NCBI RefSeq assembly: GCF_001422245.1
Contig: NZ_LMMM01000018.1
Coordinates: forward strand, 1,088-65,087
Source: Rhizobium sp. Leaf262
Lineage (GTDB): Bacteria; Pseudomonadota; Alphaproteobacteria; Rhizobiales; Rhizobiaceae
Length of the DNA: 64,000 nucleotides
Direction of reading: 5' to 3'
Numbering within the stretch: position 1 is the stretch's first letter; each line of letters begins with the position of its first letter. The position numbers were made by a program, and so were the translations under genes. This document shows, piece by piece, positions 55,253-64,000 of this stretch. The notes beneath the pieces are model-generated. The model searched no databases. It was not told where the DNA came from and saw nothing but the letters and a program-made list of their open reading frames with translations.

Positions 55253-56371
55253 TCAGGTGCCCTGCTGGAAGTAGCTGTACTTGCCGTCTGGACCCTTCTT
55301 CCACTCGTACATGACGTAGCCTGGAAGTTTCGGGTCGCCCTTTTCATCAAAGGAGATATCACCCAGAACGGTCTTGTAGGAGCCCTTCTTCAACGCTGCG
55401 GCAACGGCTTCGGCATCCGTGGAGCCAGCGGCCTTCGCGCCCTCTGCAATCGTCTGAACGGCTGCGTAGGAGTAAAGCGTGTAAGCTTCCGGGTTGAAGC
55501 CGGCCTTCTTGAACTTCTCGACCAGTTCCTTGTTTTCAGGACGCAGGGTCGGGTCAGGACCGAAGGTGTTCAGCGTGCCTTCGACAGCGTCGCCTGCGAT
55601 GGAAGCGAGTTCGTTGGAGACGATGCCGTCACCCGAAACGAGCTTGGCCTGAAGACCCTGATCCTTCGCCTGGCGAATGATCAGACCAGCTTCGGTATGG
55701 AGACCGCCCCAGTAAATAACGGAGACGCCAGCTTCCTTCATCTTCGCGATCAGCGCGGAGAAATCCTTGTCGCCGACGTTGACGCCTTCATAGATGGCTT
55801 CCTTCACGCCAGCAGCGTTTGCAGCCTTCTTGGTTTCATCGGCAAGACCCTGACCGTAAGGTGTCTTGTCGTGAATGATGGCAATCTTGGCGTCCTTGAA
55901 GTGGTCGGCCAGATACTTGCCGGCAATACCGCCCTGCTGGTCGTCACGTCCGCAGGTGCGGAACGTGTTCCACAGACCGCGCTCGGTGAACACAGGGTTC
56001 GTGGCGGCAGGTGTGATTTCGAGAATGCCGTTTTCTGCATAAACTTCCGACGCCGGAATGGATACGCCAGAGTTGAAGTGACCGACAACGAACTTGACGC
56101 CGTCAGCAACAAACTTGTTGGCTACCGAAATGCCCTGCTTGGGGTCGGACACGTCATCGCCGAGAACGATCTTGATCTGCTCGCCATTGATGCCGCCTGC
56201 AGCATTGATGTCTGCCGCAGCCTGCTCAGCACCCTTCTGAAGCTGCGCGCCGAAAGCCGCATTCGGGCCGGTCAGCGGGCCGCCGACGGCGATGAGAATG
56301 TCAGCCCAGGCGGAACCACTGAAGGCGACCATTGCGGTCAGCGCAACTGCGGAAAGAAGAGACTTCTTCAT
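55253..56371 (-). CDS. livK: LivK, branched-chain amino acid binding protein
   Basis: 372 residues, signal peptide ending AFSGSAWA, mature start [20 protein letters not shown], and the LivJ/K core ([20 protein letters not shown]). Last of the liv genes, after DUF6867; the 115-base gap upstream may hold an extra promoter. Confidence 0.94.
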   Translation of the reverse strand: MKKSLLSAVALTAMVAFSGSAWADILIAVGGPLTGPNAAFGAQLQKGAEQAAADINAAGGINGEQIKIVLGDDVSDPKQGISVANKFVADGVKFVVGHFNSGVSIPASEVYAENGILEITPAATNPVFTERGLWNTFRTCGRDDQQGGIAGKYLADHFKDAKIAIIHDKTPYGQGLADETKKAANAAGVKEAIYEGVNVGDKDFSALIAKMKEAGVSVIYWGGLHTEAGLIIRQAKDQGLQAKLVSGDGIVSNELASIAGDAVEGTLNTFGPDPTLRPENKELVEKFKKAGFNPEAYTLYSYAAVQTIAEGAKAAGSTDAEAVAAALKKGSYKTVLGDISFDEKGDPKLPGYVMYEWKKGPDGKYSYFQQGT

Positions 56372-56486
56372 TATATTACTCCCAGTTCCATGGTTGGGTT
56401 GATTATCTCTGCCTGCTCAGCACCCACCTTAACTGCTCAGGCTGTTCCACTCATGCGCGCATTCTGAATTCAGAAAAATGCCGCTG

Positions 56487-56852
56487 TCAATCTTTCTTCT
56501 TATAAGAAAATACCGAAGTTCGGTCATACAGCCAGTAGTACTTATCGACCATCTGGCTGGTGCGACGCACCCGGAAGCCAACCGTCGCAAAGACCAGCAG
56601 AACGACGACATCGATCAGGTAGTAAAAACCGTCCAGCATGGGTCCCGCAAACAGCGCATAGTGCAAAAAGCGCATCACCACACCCAGCAGCAGCGTATAG
56701 ACGACCACCCGCGGATAGTCTTCCCAACCGTCAGCAACGGACTTGCCCGTGCGCCAGGCAGTCCAGAACCCGAGAAGAACAACGAGAGCGCGCAAGACAT
56801 AGCGTACGCCGCTGTCACTTTCGAAAAAAAGTCCCTGCATCTTTTTCCCCAT
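56487..56852 (-). CDS. DUF6867-like membrane protein in the liv operon
   Basis: 121 residues with three hydrophobic segments (about 17-35, 48-68, 72-92) and the motif VVYTLLLGVVMRFLHYALFA, matching a small family found beside liv genes in Rhizobiales. Function unknown. AAAGG lies before ATG 56852; ATG 56840 is an alternative with GGGG. It lies between livF and livK. Confidence 0.8.
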   Translation of the reverse strand: MGKKMQGLFFESDSGVRYVLRALVVLLGFWTAWRTGKSVADGWEDYPRVVVYTLLLGVVMRFLHYALFAGPMLDGFYYLIDVVVLLVFATVGFRVRRTSQMVDKYYWLYDRTSVFSYKKKD

Positions 56853-57006
56853 CAGCGCCTTTGGCTTCTTTGCCGCCGGATCTGCCTTTGATTTTCCCGC
56901 CCGCCGTTTGCCGGCAGGCTTTATTGTTATATGGCTCCACAGGCACGCCGCTCTGAACGACTGCCTGACATTGGTCCGCGCCCACCAAAGGCAGGCACGG
57001 ATGTTT

Positions 57007-57735
57007 CTAGTGGCGACCGCCTTCGAGATAGGCAGCGCGCACTTCAGGGTTGGCCAGCAATTCCTTGCCGGAACCGCTCATCGTTACCTTACCGTTGACC
57101 ATGACATAGGCGCGGTCGGAAAGTTTCAGGGCTGCGAATGCGTTCTGCTCCACGAGGAAGACGGTGAGCCCCTCCTCCTTGTTCAGCGTCTTGATCGCCT
57201 CGAAAATACCCTTGACGATCAACGGTGCAAGACCGAGCGAAGGCTCATCCAGGAGGAGCAGCTTGGGACGCGACATCAGCGCGCGGCCGATGGACAACAT
57301 CTGCTGCTCACCGCCAGACAGTGTGCCGCCACGCTGGCTCTGACGTTCCTTCAGGCGCGGGAACATCGTGAAGATTTTCTCGACGTCTTCCTTGAAGTAT
57401 TTCAAATTATCGAGATTGGCGCCCATCTGGAGATTTTCCAGAACGGTCATCCGCGGAAAAATGCGACGTCCTTCGGGTGACTGCGCGATGCGGCGACGGG
57501 CGATCAGATGCGTCGGCACCTTCGTGATGTCTTCGCCATCGAAAATCACAGAGCCGGTACGGGCCTGCGGGCTGCCGCAGATCGTCATCATCAGCGTCGA
57601 CTTGCCGGCACCGTTGGCGCCGATCAGGCTGACGATCTCGCCCTTGTTGACTTCGACATCGACGCCAGCCAAGGCGCGGATATTGCCGTAATAGGTTTCT
57701 ACGCTCTGGACTTTGAGAAGGGGTTCACCGGACAT
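57007..57735 (-). CDS. livF: LivF, branched-chain amino acid ABC ATPase
   Basis: 242 residues: Walker [12 protein letters not shown], signature LSGGEQQMLSIGRAL, Walker B LLLLDEPSLGL. Its start overlaps the livG stop by one base. Confidence 0.96.
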   Translation of the reverse strand: MSGEPLLKVQSVETYYGNIRALAGVDVEVNKGEIVSLIGANGAGKSTLMMTICGSPQARTGSVIFDGEDITKVPTHLIARRRIAQSPEGRRIFPRMTVLENLQMGANLDNLKYFKEDVEKIFTMFPRLKERQSQRGGTLSGGEQQMLSIGRALMSRPKLLLLDEPSLGLAPLIVKGIFEAIKTLNKEEGLTVFLVEQNAFAALKLSDRAYVMVNGKVTMSGSGKELLANPEVRAAYLEGGRH

Positions 57736-58598
57736 CAGATTGTCCCCCCAAGTTCTTCTGCAATCACTTCTTCCACTTCATCATCCTCGACACCCAGATA
57801 GGCGGCGATGACCTTCGGGTCGTTCTTTACATGGTCAGGCGTACCATCGGAAATCTTCTGACCATATTCGAGAACCACGACGTGGTCGGAAATCTCCATG
57901 ACAACGGACATGTCGTGCTCGATCAGGAGCAGAGACGTGCCTTCAGCCCTGATCCCACGCAAGAGATTGTTGAGCGCCAGAGATTCCTTCGGGTTGAGAC
58001 CCGCTGCAGGCTCATCGAGGCATAAAAGCTCGGGCTCGGTGCACATGGCACGGGCGATTTCCAGGCGCCGCTGCGCACCATAGGGAAGATCGCCAGCCGG
58101 ATCGTCGGCACGCTCTGTCAGATCAGCCTTGTCCAGCCAATATTTGGCTTTCTCTATCGCACCGGCAGCCGCCTTCTTGTAGACCGGCATGCCGAGCAAT
58201 CCGAGGAATGTGTAGCCGGACGCCTTCATCAGCGCGTTGTGCTGAGCCACCAGCAGGTTTTCCAAAACGGTCAGACCGGAAAAAAGCCTAATGTTCTGGA
58301 AGGTACGTGCAACCTTGGCCTTCTTGGTGATCTCGAAATCGGGCAAACGCTCGAGCAGGTGTTCTTCACCCGTCTTGCGGCGCATGGTGATCATCCCCAT
58401 CGTCGGCTTGTAGAAGCCGGTGATGCAGTTGAACACGGTCGTCTTGCCCGCACCGTTGGGGCCGATCAGCGCGGTAATCTCGCCGCGCCGTGCCTCAAAG
58501 GAGAAGTCGTTGATGGCCATGAGACCGCCGAACTTCATGGACAGGTGTTCAACCTTGAGAATGGTGTCTGTTGTCATTGCACTATTACCGGAAACCAT
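57735..58598 (-). CDS. livG: LivG, branched-chain amino acid ABC ATPase
   Basis: 287 residues: Walker [12 protein letters not shown], signature [15 protein letters not shown], Walker [12 protein letters not shown]. It is longer than LivF because of the LivG-type insert ([20 protein letters not shown]). ATG 58598 overlaps the livM stop (TGATG); ATG 58577 is a weaker alternative. Confidence 0.95.
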   Translation of the reverse strand: MVSGNSAMTTDTILKVEHLSMKFGGLMAINDFSFEARRGEITALIGPNGAGKTTVFNCITGFYKPTMGMITMRRKTGEEHLLERLPDFEITKKAKVARTFQNIRLFSGLTVLENLLVAQHNALMKASGYTFLGLLGMPVYKKAAAGAIEKAKYWLDKADLTERADDPAGDLPYGAQRRLEIARAMCTEPELLCLDEPAAGLNPKESLALNNLLRGIRAEGTSLLLIEHDMSVVMEISDHVVVLEYGQKISDGTPDHVKNDPKVIAAYLGVEDDEVEEVIAEELGGTI

Positions 58599-59995
58599 CA
58601 GCCGTGACCTTCCTTGGTGAAGCTACCGGAAACGGACTTGCGTTCCTTCAGGAAGGCCGTGGGTTCGCGAGAGCCGACGAAACCGCGGGGTTTGAACAGC
58701 ATCACGATGACCATGGCCAGGCCGAACAGCAACATGCGGTAAAGTTCCGGCGTGAAATCAGGACCGAAGATGTGTTTGAGGAATTCCATTTCGCGCAGCA
58801 GTTCGGTGCCGCCGACCATGACGACCGCTGCAATCGCGATACCTGTCAACGACCCCATGCCGCCCAGAACCACGATGGCGAGAATGACAGCCGATTCGAG
58901 GAACACGAAGCTTTCAGGCGAAACAAACCCTTGGCGAGCGGCGAAGAAAGAGCCAGCAAAACCACCGAACATCGCGCCCGTTGCAAAGGCGGTGAGCTTG
59001 GTCTTGACCGTGTCGATACCAAGCGAACGGCAGGCGATTTCGTCTTCACGCAAGGCTTCCCATGCACGGCCGATGGGCATGCGGCGCAGCTTGATCGTCA
59101 CATAGGCCGTCAGCATGCACAGCAGGAGAATGACGTAGAAGAGGAAGATCTTGTAATAGGCCGAAGACATCGACAGGCCGAAGGCTTTGGCAAAGTTGTT
59201 CGGCGCACCGACATCAAAAGACCAGATGCCGAAGACGGATGCCTTGGCGATGCCAGAAATCCCGAAGGTACCCTTGGTAACCTCTGTCCAGTTCAGCAGA
59301 ACCAGTCGGATGATCTCACCGAAGGCTAGCGTCACGATGGCGAGATAGTCGCCACGCAGACGCAGAACCGGAAAACCGAGAATGATGCCCCAGAACGCAG
59401 CGAGAATACCGGCCATGGGCAGAAGAACCCAGAAGGAAAGGCCGAAATGGCTCGACAGCAAAGCGTAGGAATAGGCACCCACGGCATAGAAAGCGACGTA
59501 GCCGAGATCGAGCAGACCAGCCAGACCGACAACGATGTTGAGACCCCAGGCCAGCATCACATAGATCAGAATCTGAATGCCGAAATTGTCGACGAGCTTC
59601 AAGGAGCCCTGAACACCGAAGACACCCACGGCAATCGCCGGATAGATCAGCAGCAGGATCAAGGCGATCTTCAGAAAGTGCTTGTGAAAGAAGCCCTTGT
59701 TTTCGGAAATCTCCAGAACACCGCTCTTGGCTTTGGCAAGTTTACGGCTATCGAGATGCGGCTTGATGAAGCCGACGACGAGAAAGCGACCGACGGCGGC
59801 GATGGCGACGAAGATCGCCAGAAGACCCCAGCGCATGCCCCAGATCAACTGGTTGTTGATGTCCTGATAGGTCACGACACCGACGTAAAGAATGAACATT
59901 CCCAGCGAGACCAGACCCGCAAAAATGCCCTCCTTGACCGCCTGCGCCATAAGGCTCGGATTGCGGCTTTCGGATTCGGAAGCAATGTTTGCCAT
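58598..59995 (-). CDS. livM: LivM, branched-chain amino acid permease
   Basis: 465 residues with about eleven membrane helices; an N-terminal extension of roughly 90 residues compared with the core LivM. Core motifs [20 protein letters not shown] and [20 protein letters not shown] are present. Four bases after the livH stop. Confidence 0.95.
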   Translation of the reverse strand: MANIASESESRNPSLMAQAVKEGIFAGLVSLGMFILYVGVVTYQDINNQLIWGMRWGLLAIFVAIAAVGRFLVVGFIKPHLDSRKLAKAKSGVLEISENKGFFHKHFLKIALILLLIYPAIAVGVFGVQGSLKLVDNFGIQILIYVMLAWGLNIVVGLAGLLDLGYVAFYAVGAYSYALLSSHFGLSFWVLLPMAGILAAFWGIILGFPVLRLRGDYLAIVTLAFGEIIRLVLLNWTEVTKGTFGISGIAKASVFGIWSFDVGAPNNFAKAFGLSMSSAYYKIFLFYVILLLCMLTAYVTIKLRRMPIGRAWEALREDEIACRSLGIDTVKTKLTAFATGAMFGGFAGSFFAARQGFVSPESFVFLESAVILAIVVLGGMGSLTGIAIAAVVMVGGTELLREMEFLKHIFGPDFTPELYRMLLFGLAMVIVMLFKPRGFVGSREPTAFLKERKSVSGSFTKEGHG

Positions 59996-59999
59996 GATC

Positions 60000-60902
<903 letters not shown>

Positions 60903-61258
60903 ATCTTTCCCCCGGACCCGCTCTCAACGGAACAGGTCTCGTTTATGTTGATTCCGGGGGCTGCATTTTTTGTCCCCCTTGGTAAAAACCCATATCGCGT
61001 TCGGAGGAAATGTGAAGTCAAAAATCTGTAAAACAGCTTTTTATTTGGAATTTCCCCAGTGAATGCCGCCCAGAGGCTCACAACGGTCAGAATTTCAGCA
61101 CAGGTTGCTGCAAAAAGCGGCCCTTGATGATGAAATACAGCTTTTGAAGGGCGGTTTTCCACATCCGGAGCGACAGCACAGACGCGTTGTAAAATCGGAC
61201 GCAAAAGCTTATCTCCTGTCTGCCGGACATCACACCCGGTGACGCCAAAGGGACTTCT
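60903..61258. other. Intergenic region between livH and cysQ
   Basis: About 355 bases that should hold the divergent promoters of livH (minus) and cysQ (plus). No gene, palindrome or RNA element recognised. Confidence 0.5.
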
Positions 61259-62032
61259 ATGCTCGATATATTGACAGCGGCCACGTTGAAGGCCGGCAGA
61301 GAGATCATGTCGGTCCATGCCGCAGGTCCCCACGTCACCTATAAGAACGACTGCTCCCCCGTAACTGAGGCCGATCAGCGGGCCGAAGACGCGATATTGC
61401 GGTCTTTGGCAAAGCATTTTCCGGACATACCCGTCATTGCCGAAGAGGCTGCCGCTAACGGCATCGTACCGGAAACGGGCAACGAATTCTTTCTGGTTGA
61501 CCCACTCGATGGCACCAAGGAGTTCATTTCCGGCAAGCAGGATTTTACGGTCAATATCGCTTTGGTGCGGAACGGTTCGCCCGTTCTTGGCGTCGTCTAC
61601 GCCCCTGCCCTGAAGGTTTTGTGGACCGGCGATGGCAAGGTCGCGTCCAAGGTGCAGATTTCCGACGATTTCGAACCGTCCACCAGCCGCAATGTGCGTT
61701 GCCGGGCCAAGCCGACCATTCCGATTGCGGTTATCAGTCGCTCGCACTGCACGCCAAAGACGGAAGCCTTCGTGGCCGAAAACGGTTTGATCGACAGCAT
61801 TTCCATCGGCTCCTCGCTCAAATTCTGCATGCTGGCCGAAGGTGCTGCCGATGTTTACCCCCGCTTCAGCCGCACCATGATGTGGGATACTGCAGCGGGC
61901 GATGCCGTGCTTCGGGCAGCCGGCGGCATGACACTGGATATGGCGGGCCTGCCTCTTCGCTATGAAGTGCTTGACGGCGACGAGGACCCGCTGGCAAATC
62001 CTGATTTCATCGCCTGGGGCGCCGCTCCCTAA
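61259..62032 (+). CDS. cysQ: CysQ, 3'(2'),5'-bisphosphate nucleotidase
   Basis: 257 residues. Metal-binding and catalytic motifs of the inositol-monophosphatase superfamily: VIAEEAAA, DPLDGTKEFISG and MMWDTAAGDAVLRAAGG. It hydrolyses PAP/PAPS-type 3'-phosphates, protecting sulfate assimilation. AAAGGG precedes the ATG. Confidence 0.94.
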   Translation: MLDILTAATLKAGREIMSVHAAGPHVTYKNDCSPVTEADQRAEDAILRSLAKHFPDIPVIAEEAAANGIVPETGNEFFLVDPLDGTKEFISGKQDFTVNIALVRNGSPVLGVVYAPALKVLWTGDGKVASKVQISDDFEPSTSRNVRCRAKPTIPIAVISRSHCTPKTEAFVAENGLIDSISIGSSLKFCMLAEGAADVYPRFSRTMMWDTAAGDAVLRAAGGMTLDMAGLPLRYEVLDGDEDPLANPDFIAWGAAP

Positions 62033-62132
62033 GGTTGATCGGACAGATCCACACCGACAGAAATTATTTTCATTTTTTTCTCAATGGTCCTCCGCATGGC
62101 CGCACAATCTCCGACGCAACGGAGACCGAGAC

Positions 62133-63173
62133 ATGACGGAACAGACAACGAGACTGGAACTGCCCTATATTCTGCCCTCTCAGGCGCAGAAACACGTCAC
62201 TCACAATCAAGCACTGCAAAGACTGGATGCCATCACCCAGATGGTCATCCTCAGTGAGCGCGCAACGGCACCACAGACATCCGATGAGGGAGATTGCTTC
62301 CTCATCGCGCAGGCAGCAACCGGAGACTGGGCCGGGAAAAGCGGCAGGCTGGCCTTCCGACAGGATGACGGGTGGACCTACATATCTCCCAGAGAAGGGT
62401 GGCTTGCATGGTTTGCGGAAGCCTCGAATCTCAAACTTTTGCAGAACGGCACATGGAAAGCCGTTCCGCTTCCCGAAAACGCAAGTTTCGGGCAGATGGG
62501 CGTGAATGCCACGGCAGACGCATCCAATCGGCTCGTCGTCTCCTCCACAGCCAGCCTGTTTACCCATGCGCCCGCCGGTGGCGGTCATCAGATCAAGGTC
62601 AACAAGGCTGCAGCTGCTGATACGGCCACCCTGCTCTTCCAGTCCGGCTGGGGCGGACGCGCGGAGATGGGGCTGGCCGGAAACGACAGTTTCTCGATCA
62701 AGACCAGTGCCGATGGCGCGACATGGACGACGGCGCTGTCGATTTCGGAGGCCGGACAGGTTTCGACGCCCTCAAAACCGGTTGTACGCGCCGGGAGAGC
62801 GGCAGGCAATGTTTCGCACGTTGCCGGATCGGTCTCGGGCTTCACGAACCTTGCTGTCAAACAGGGTGGATTTGCCTTGGGCAACGTCGTCAGCGACACA
62901 TTGAAAGAACTGGTCATTCCCGCGACCGGCCTTTACTCGGTAGCCATGTCCCTTGCCGTTGTATCCTCTTCGGGCCACGCGGTTGCGATCAGGCTGAATG
63001 GCACCACGAGTTCCTTTGCGCTGACCGGTACATCAGCATCGGCAGGGAATTTCCAGTCGGCAAACTTCATTATGGCACTCAACGCCAACGACCGCATATC
63101 CCTTGCCCATACCGGCACATGCCAGCTCTCCTATGGTGACGGCAAGACGGAACTGTCTCTGACGATGCTCTGA
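62133..63173 (+). CDS. DUF2793 protein with tail-fibre-like C-terminus
   Basis: 346 residues. DUF2793 opening ELPYILPSQAQKHVTHNQAL with RLDAITQMVILS and the GDCFLIAQAATGDWAGKSGR region, then a Gly/Ser/Ala-rich beta region and a C1q/TNF-like C-terminal domain (TGLYSVAMSLAVVSSSGHAV). Such proteins occur in phage tail and gene-transfer-agent contexts, but no other phage gene is nearby. GGAG lies eight bases before ATG 62133. A hairpin without T run (63210-63229) follows. Confidence 0.82.
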   Translation: MTEQTTRLELPYILPSQAQKHVTHNQALQRLDAITQMVILSERATAPQTSDEGDCFLIAQAATGDWAGKSGRLAFRQDDGWTYISPREGWLAWFAEASNLKLLQNGTWKAVPLPENASFGQMGVNATADASNRLVVSSTASLFTHAPAGGGHQIKVNKAAAADTATLLFQSGWGGRAEMGLAGNDSFSIKTSADGATWTTALSISEAGQVSTPSKPVVRAGRAAGNVSHVAGSVSGFTNLAVKQGGFALGNVVSDTLKELVIPATGLYSVAMSLAVVSSSGHAVAIRLNGTTSSFALTGTSASAGNFQSANFIMALNANDRISLAHTGTCQLSYGDGKTELSLTML

Positions 63174-63508
63174 ACGGTTCGCGACCTTGCCCGTCACCGG
63201 CTATAGGTCGGTGGCGGGCAAACGCCACCAAGGATGGGTAATCGATACGAAATAAAACGACGAAAAAGGCTAAATGCCAGCCGGACGCGAATATTATGAA
63301 ATTCCGATATGAATATATTTCACAGAAAATGGCATAAAAAACGACAAATCGAATTTTTCTTTTCGGCACAAGAATCCAGCAAAGCTCGAACAAATCGGGC
63401 GAAACCATTCAAATTCTTAATAAATTGTCTCTGACTGCTTAGGTAATTTTTAAAGGTACGGTCCTAAAGTGCGTCTGCATATGGTCTTGAGTTTGTGTAG
63501 AGTGTCCA
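63174..63508. other. Intergenic region upstream of sciP
   Basis: About 335 bases, very A+T rich in 63240-63450. It holds a 7-bp hairpin at 63210-63229. TTAA occurs at 63417, but a full CtrA box (TTAA-N7-TTAA) is not present as far as I can see. Confidence 0.5.
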
Positions 63509-63784
63509 ATGACCGAAATGATACGCCCACGAGTTAAATATGTCATCGGCCCCGATGGCAGCCCTCTGACGATTGCCGACCTGCCTCCTGCGGACACGCG
63601 CCGCTGGGTCATTCGTCGAAAGGCAGAGGTTGTCGCCGCGGTACGAGGAGGACTATTGAGCCTCGAGGAAGCCTGCGAACGATACACGCTGACAGTCGAG
63701 GAATTCCTCTCCTGGCAGTCTTCCATCAGCGACCACGGCCTTGCAGGTCTGCGCACCACGCGTATCCAGCAATACCGCCACTAG
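63509..63784 (+). CDS. sciP: SciP, CtrA-inhibiting cell-cycle regulator
   Basis: 91 residues, DUF1153. RVKYVIGPDGSPLTIADLPP and TRRWVIRRKAEVVAAVRGGL with a helix-turn-helix-like SLEEACERYTLTVEEFLSWQ are diagnostic. In Caulobacter SciP binds CtrA at its promoters and blocks transcription in G1, coupling the cell cycle to flagellar genes. Restricted to alphaproteobacteria. The ribosome site is weak. Confidence 0.93.
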   Translation: MTEMIRPRVKYVIGPDGSPLTIADLPPADTRRWVIRRKAEVVAAVRGGLLSLEEACERYTLTVEEFLSWQSSISDHGLAGLRTTRIQQYRH

Positions 63785-63979
63785 TTTGAGCTTTCCCCCT
63801 TCGGGAATTGCACGAATGGATGAAGCGTCACCATCCCCCGTTTTCGGGATGAGTGGCGCTGATTCGTTTTATGCGCCGAATTCGCGCTAGCGTCCAGTGA
63901 CGCCGCGTTCACACGTCAGGCCATTTCCTTTTCCCCGCGACATTCTAGAGTGATGCTAAACGCAACGGGGTTGAGACAC

Positions 63980-64000
63980 ATGCAGATTTCCGCTTCAGAG
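63980..64000 (+). CDS. Possible start of a gene cut by the window end
   Basis: ATG at 63980 opens a frame (MQISASE) that runs off the end. GGGG lies 10-13 bases before it. Only seven codons are visible, so this is tentative. Confidence 0.25.

Overview
The window reads as chromosomal DNA of an Agrobacterium/Rhizobium-type alphaproteobacterium. The strongest markers are the chvE-gguA-gguB-gguC sugar-uptake operon beside a divergent GbpR-type LysR gene, a gstI-glnII pair (eukaryote-type glutamine synthetase II), a urease cluster beside a full urt urea/amide ABC transporter, and sciP, the small CtrA partner restricted to alphaproteobacteria. I see no insertion sequence, integrase, CRISPR array, rRNA or replication origin. 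Coding density is high.

Layout: 1-0.5 kb, C-terminal end of an octapeptide-repeat protein. 1.1-7.4 kb, gguC-gguB-gguA-chvE (minus) and divergent gbpR. 7.4-8.1 kb, a J-domain-like protein and a small membrane protein. 8.1-12.9 kb, a ROK repressor divergent from xylF-xylH-xylG, with a perfect 19-bp palindrome in between. 12.9-14 kb, a MarR regulator and tRNA-Arg(CCG). 14.1-20.9 kb, an ECF sigma/RskA-type anti-sigma pair with a probable envelope and lipid-modification regulon (DUF4394, DUF2147, DUF2177, hydrolase, DUF1295, cyclopropane-synthase-like methyltransferase, membrane protein). 21-24 kb, phosphohexomutase, truncated haemoglobin, DUF423 and DUF2325. 24-29.7 kb, TetR regulator and an RND efflux pair. 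29.9-30.6 kb, a Crp/Fnr regulator behind a perfect FNR-type box. 30.6-38.4 kb, the urease genes, interrupted by a peroxiredoxin and a diguanylate cyclase. 38.3-39.5 kb, a secreted esterase. 39.8-46.2 kb, urtABCDE. 46.4-48.1 kb, gstI and glnII. 48.3-53.4 kb, a short-chain dehydrogenase, then a transporter-fused hybrid histidine kinase with a LuxR-type response regulator. 53.5-55.1 kb, a small periplasmic protein, an ATPase and a polysaccharide deacetylase. 55.3-60.9 kb, livHMGF-(DUF6867)-livK. 61.3-63.8 kb, cysQ, a DUF2793 tail-like protein and sciP.

Together the genes describe a soil or plant-associated nutrient generalist. Aldoses are taken up through ChvE-Ggu and XylFHG under substrate-responsive regulators. 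Urea is imported by Urt, hydrolysed by the nickel urease, and the ammonium is assimilated by GlnII, whose upstream region carries a sigma54-type promoter. Branched-chain amino acids enter through Liv. Several ABC operons here that start with a substrate-binding protein gene carry a strong stem-loop or inverted repeat just after that gene. The least explained items are the NCS1-type transporter/histidine kinase fusion with its cysteine-rich linker, the ECF regulon with a promoter motif shared by two of its genes, and the TerB-like membrane protein inside the urt operon.
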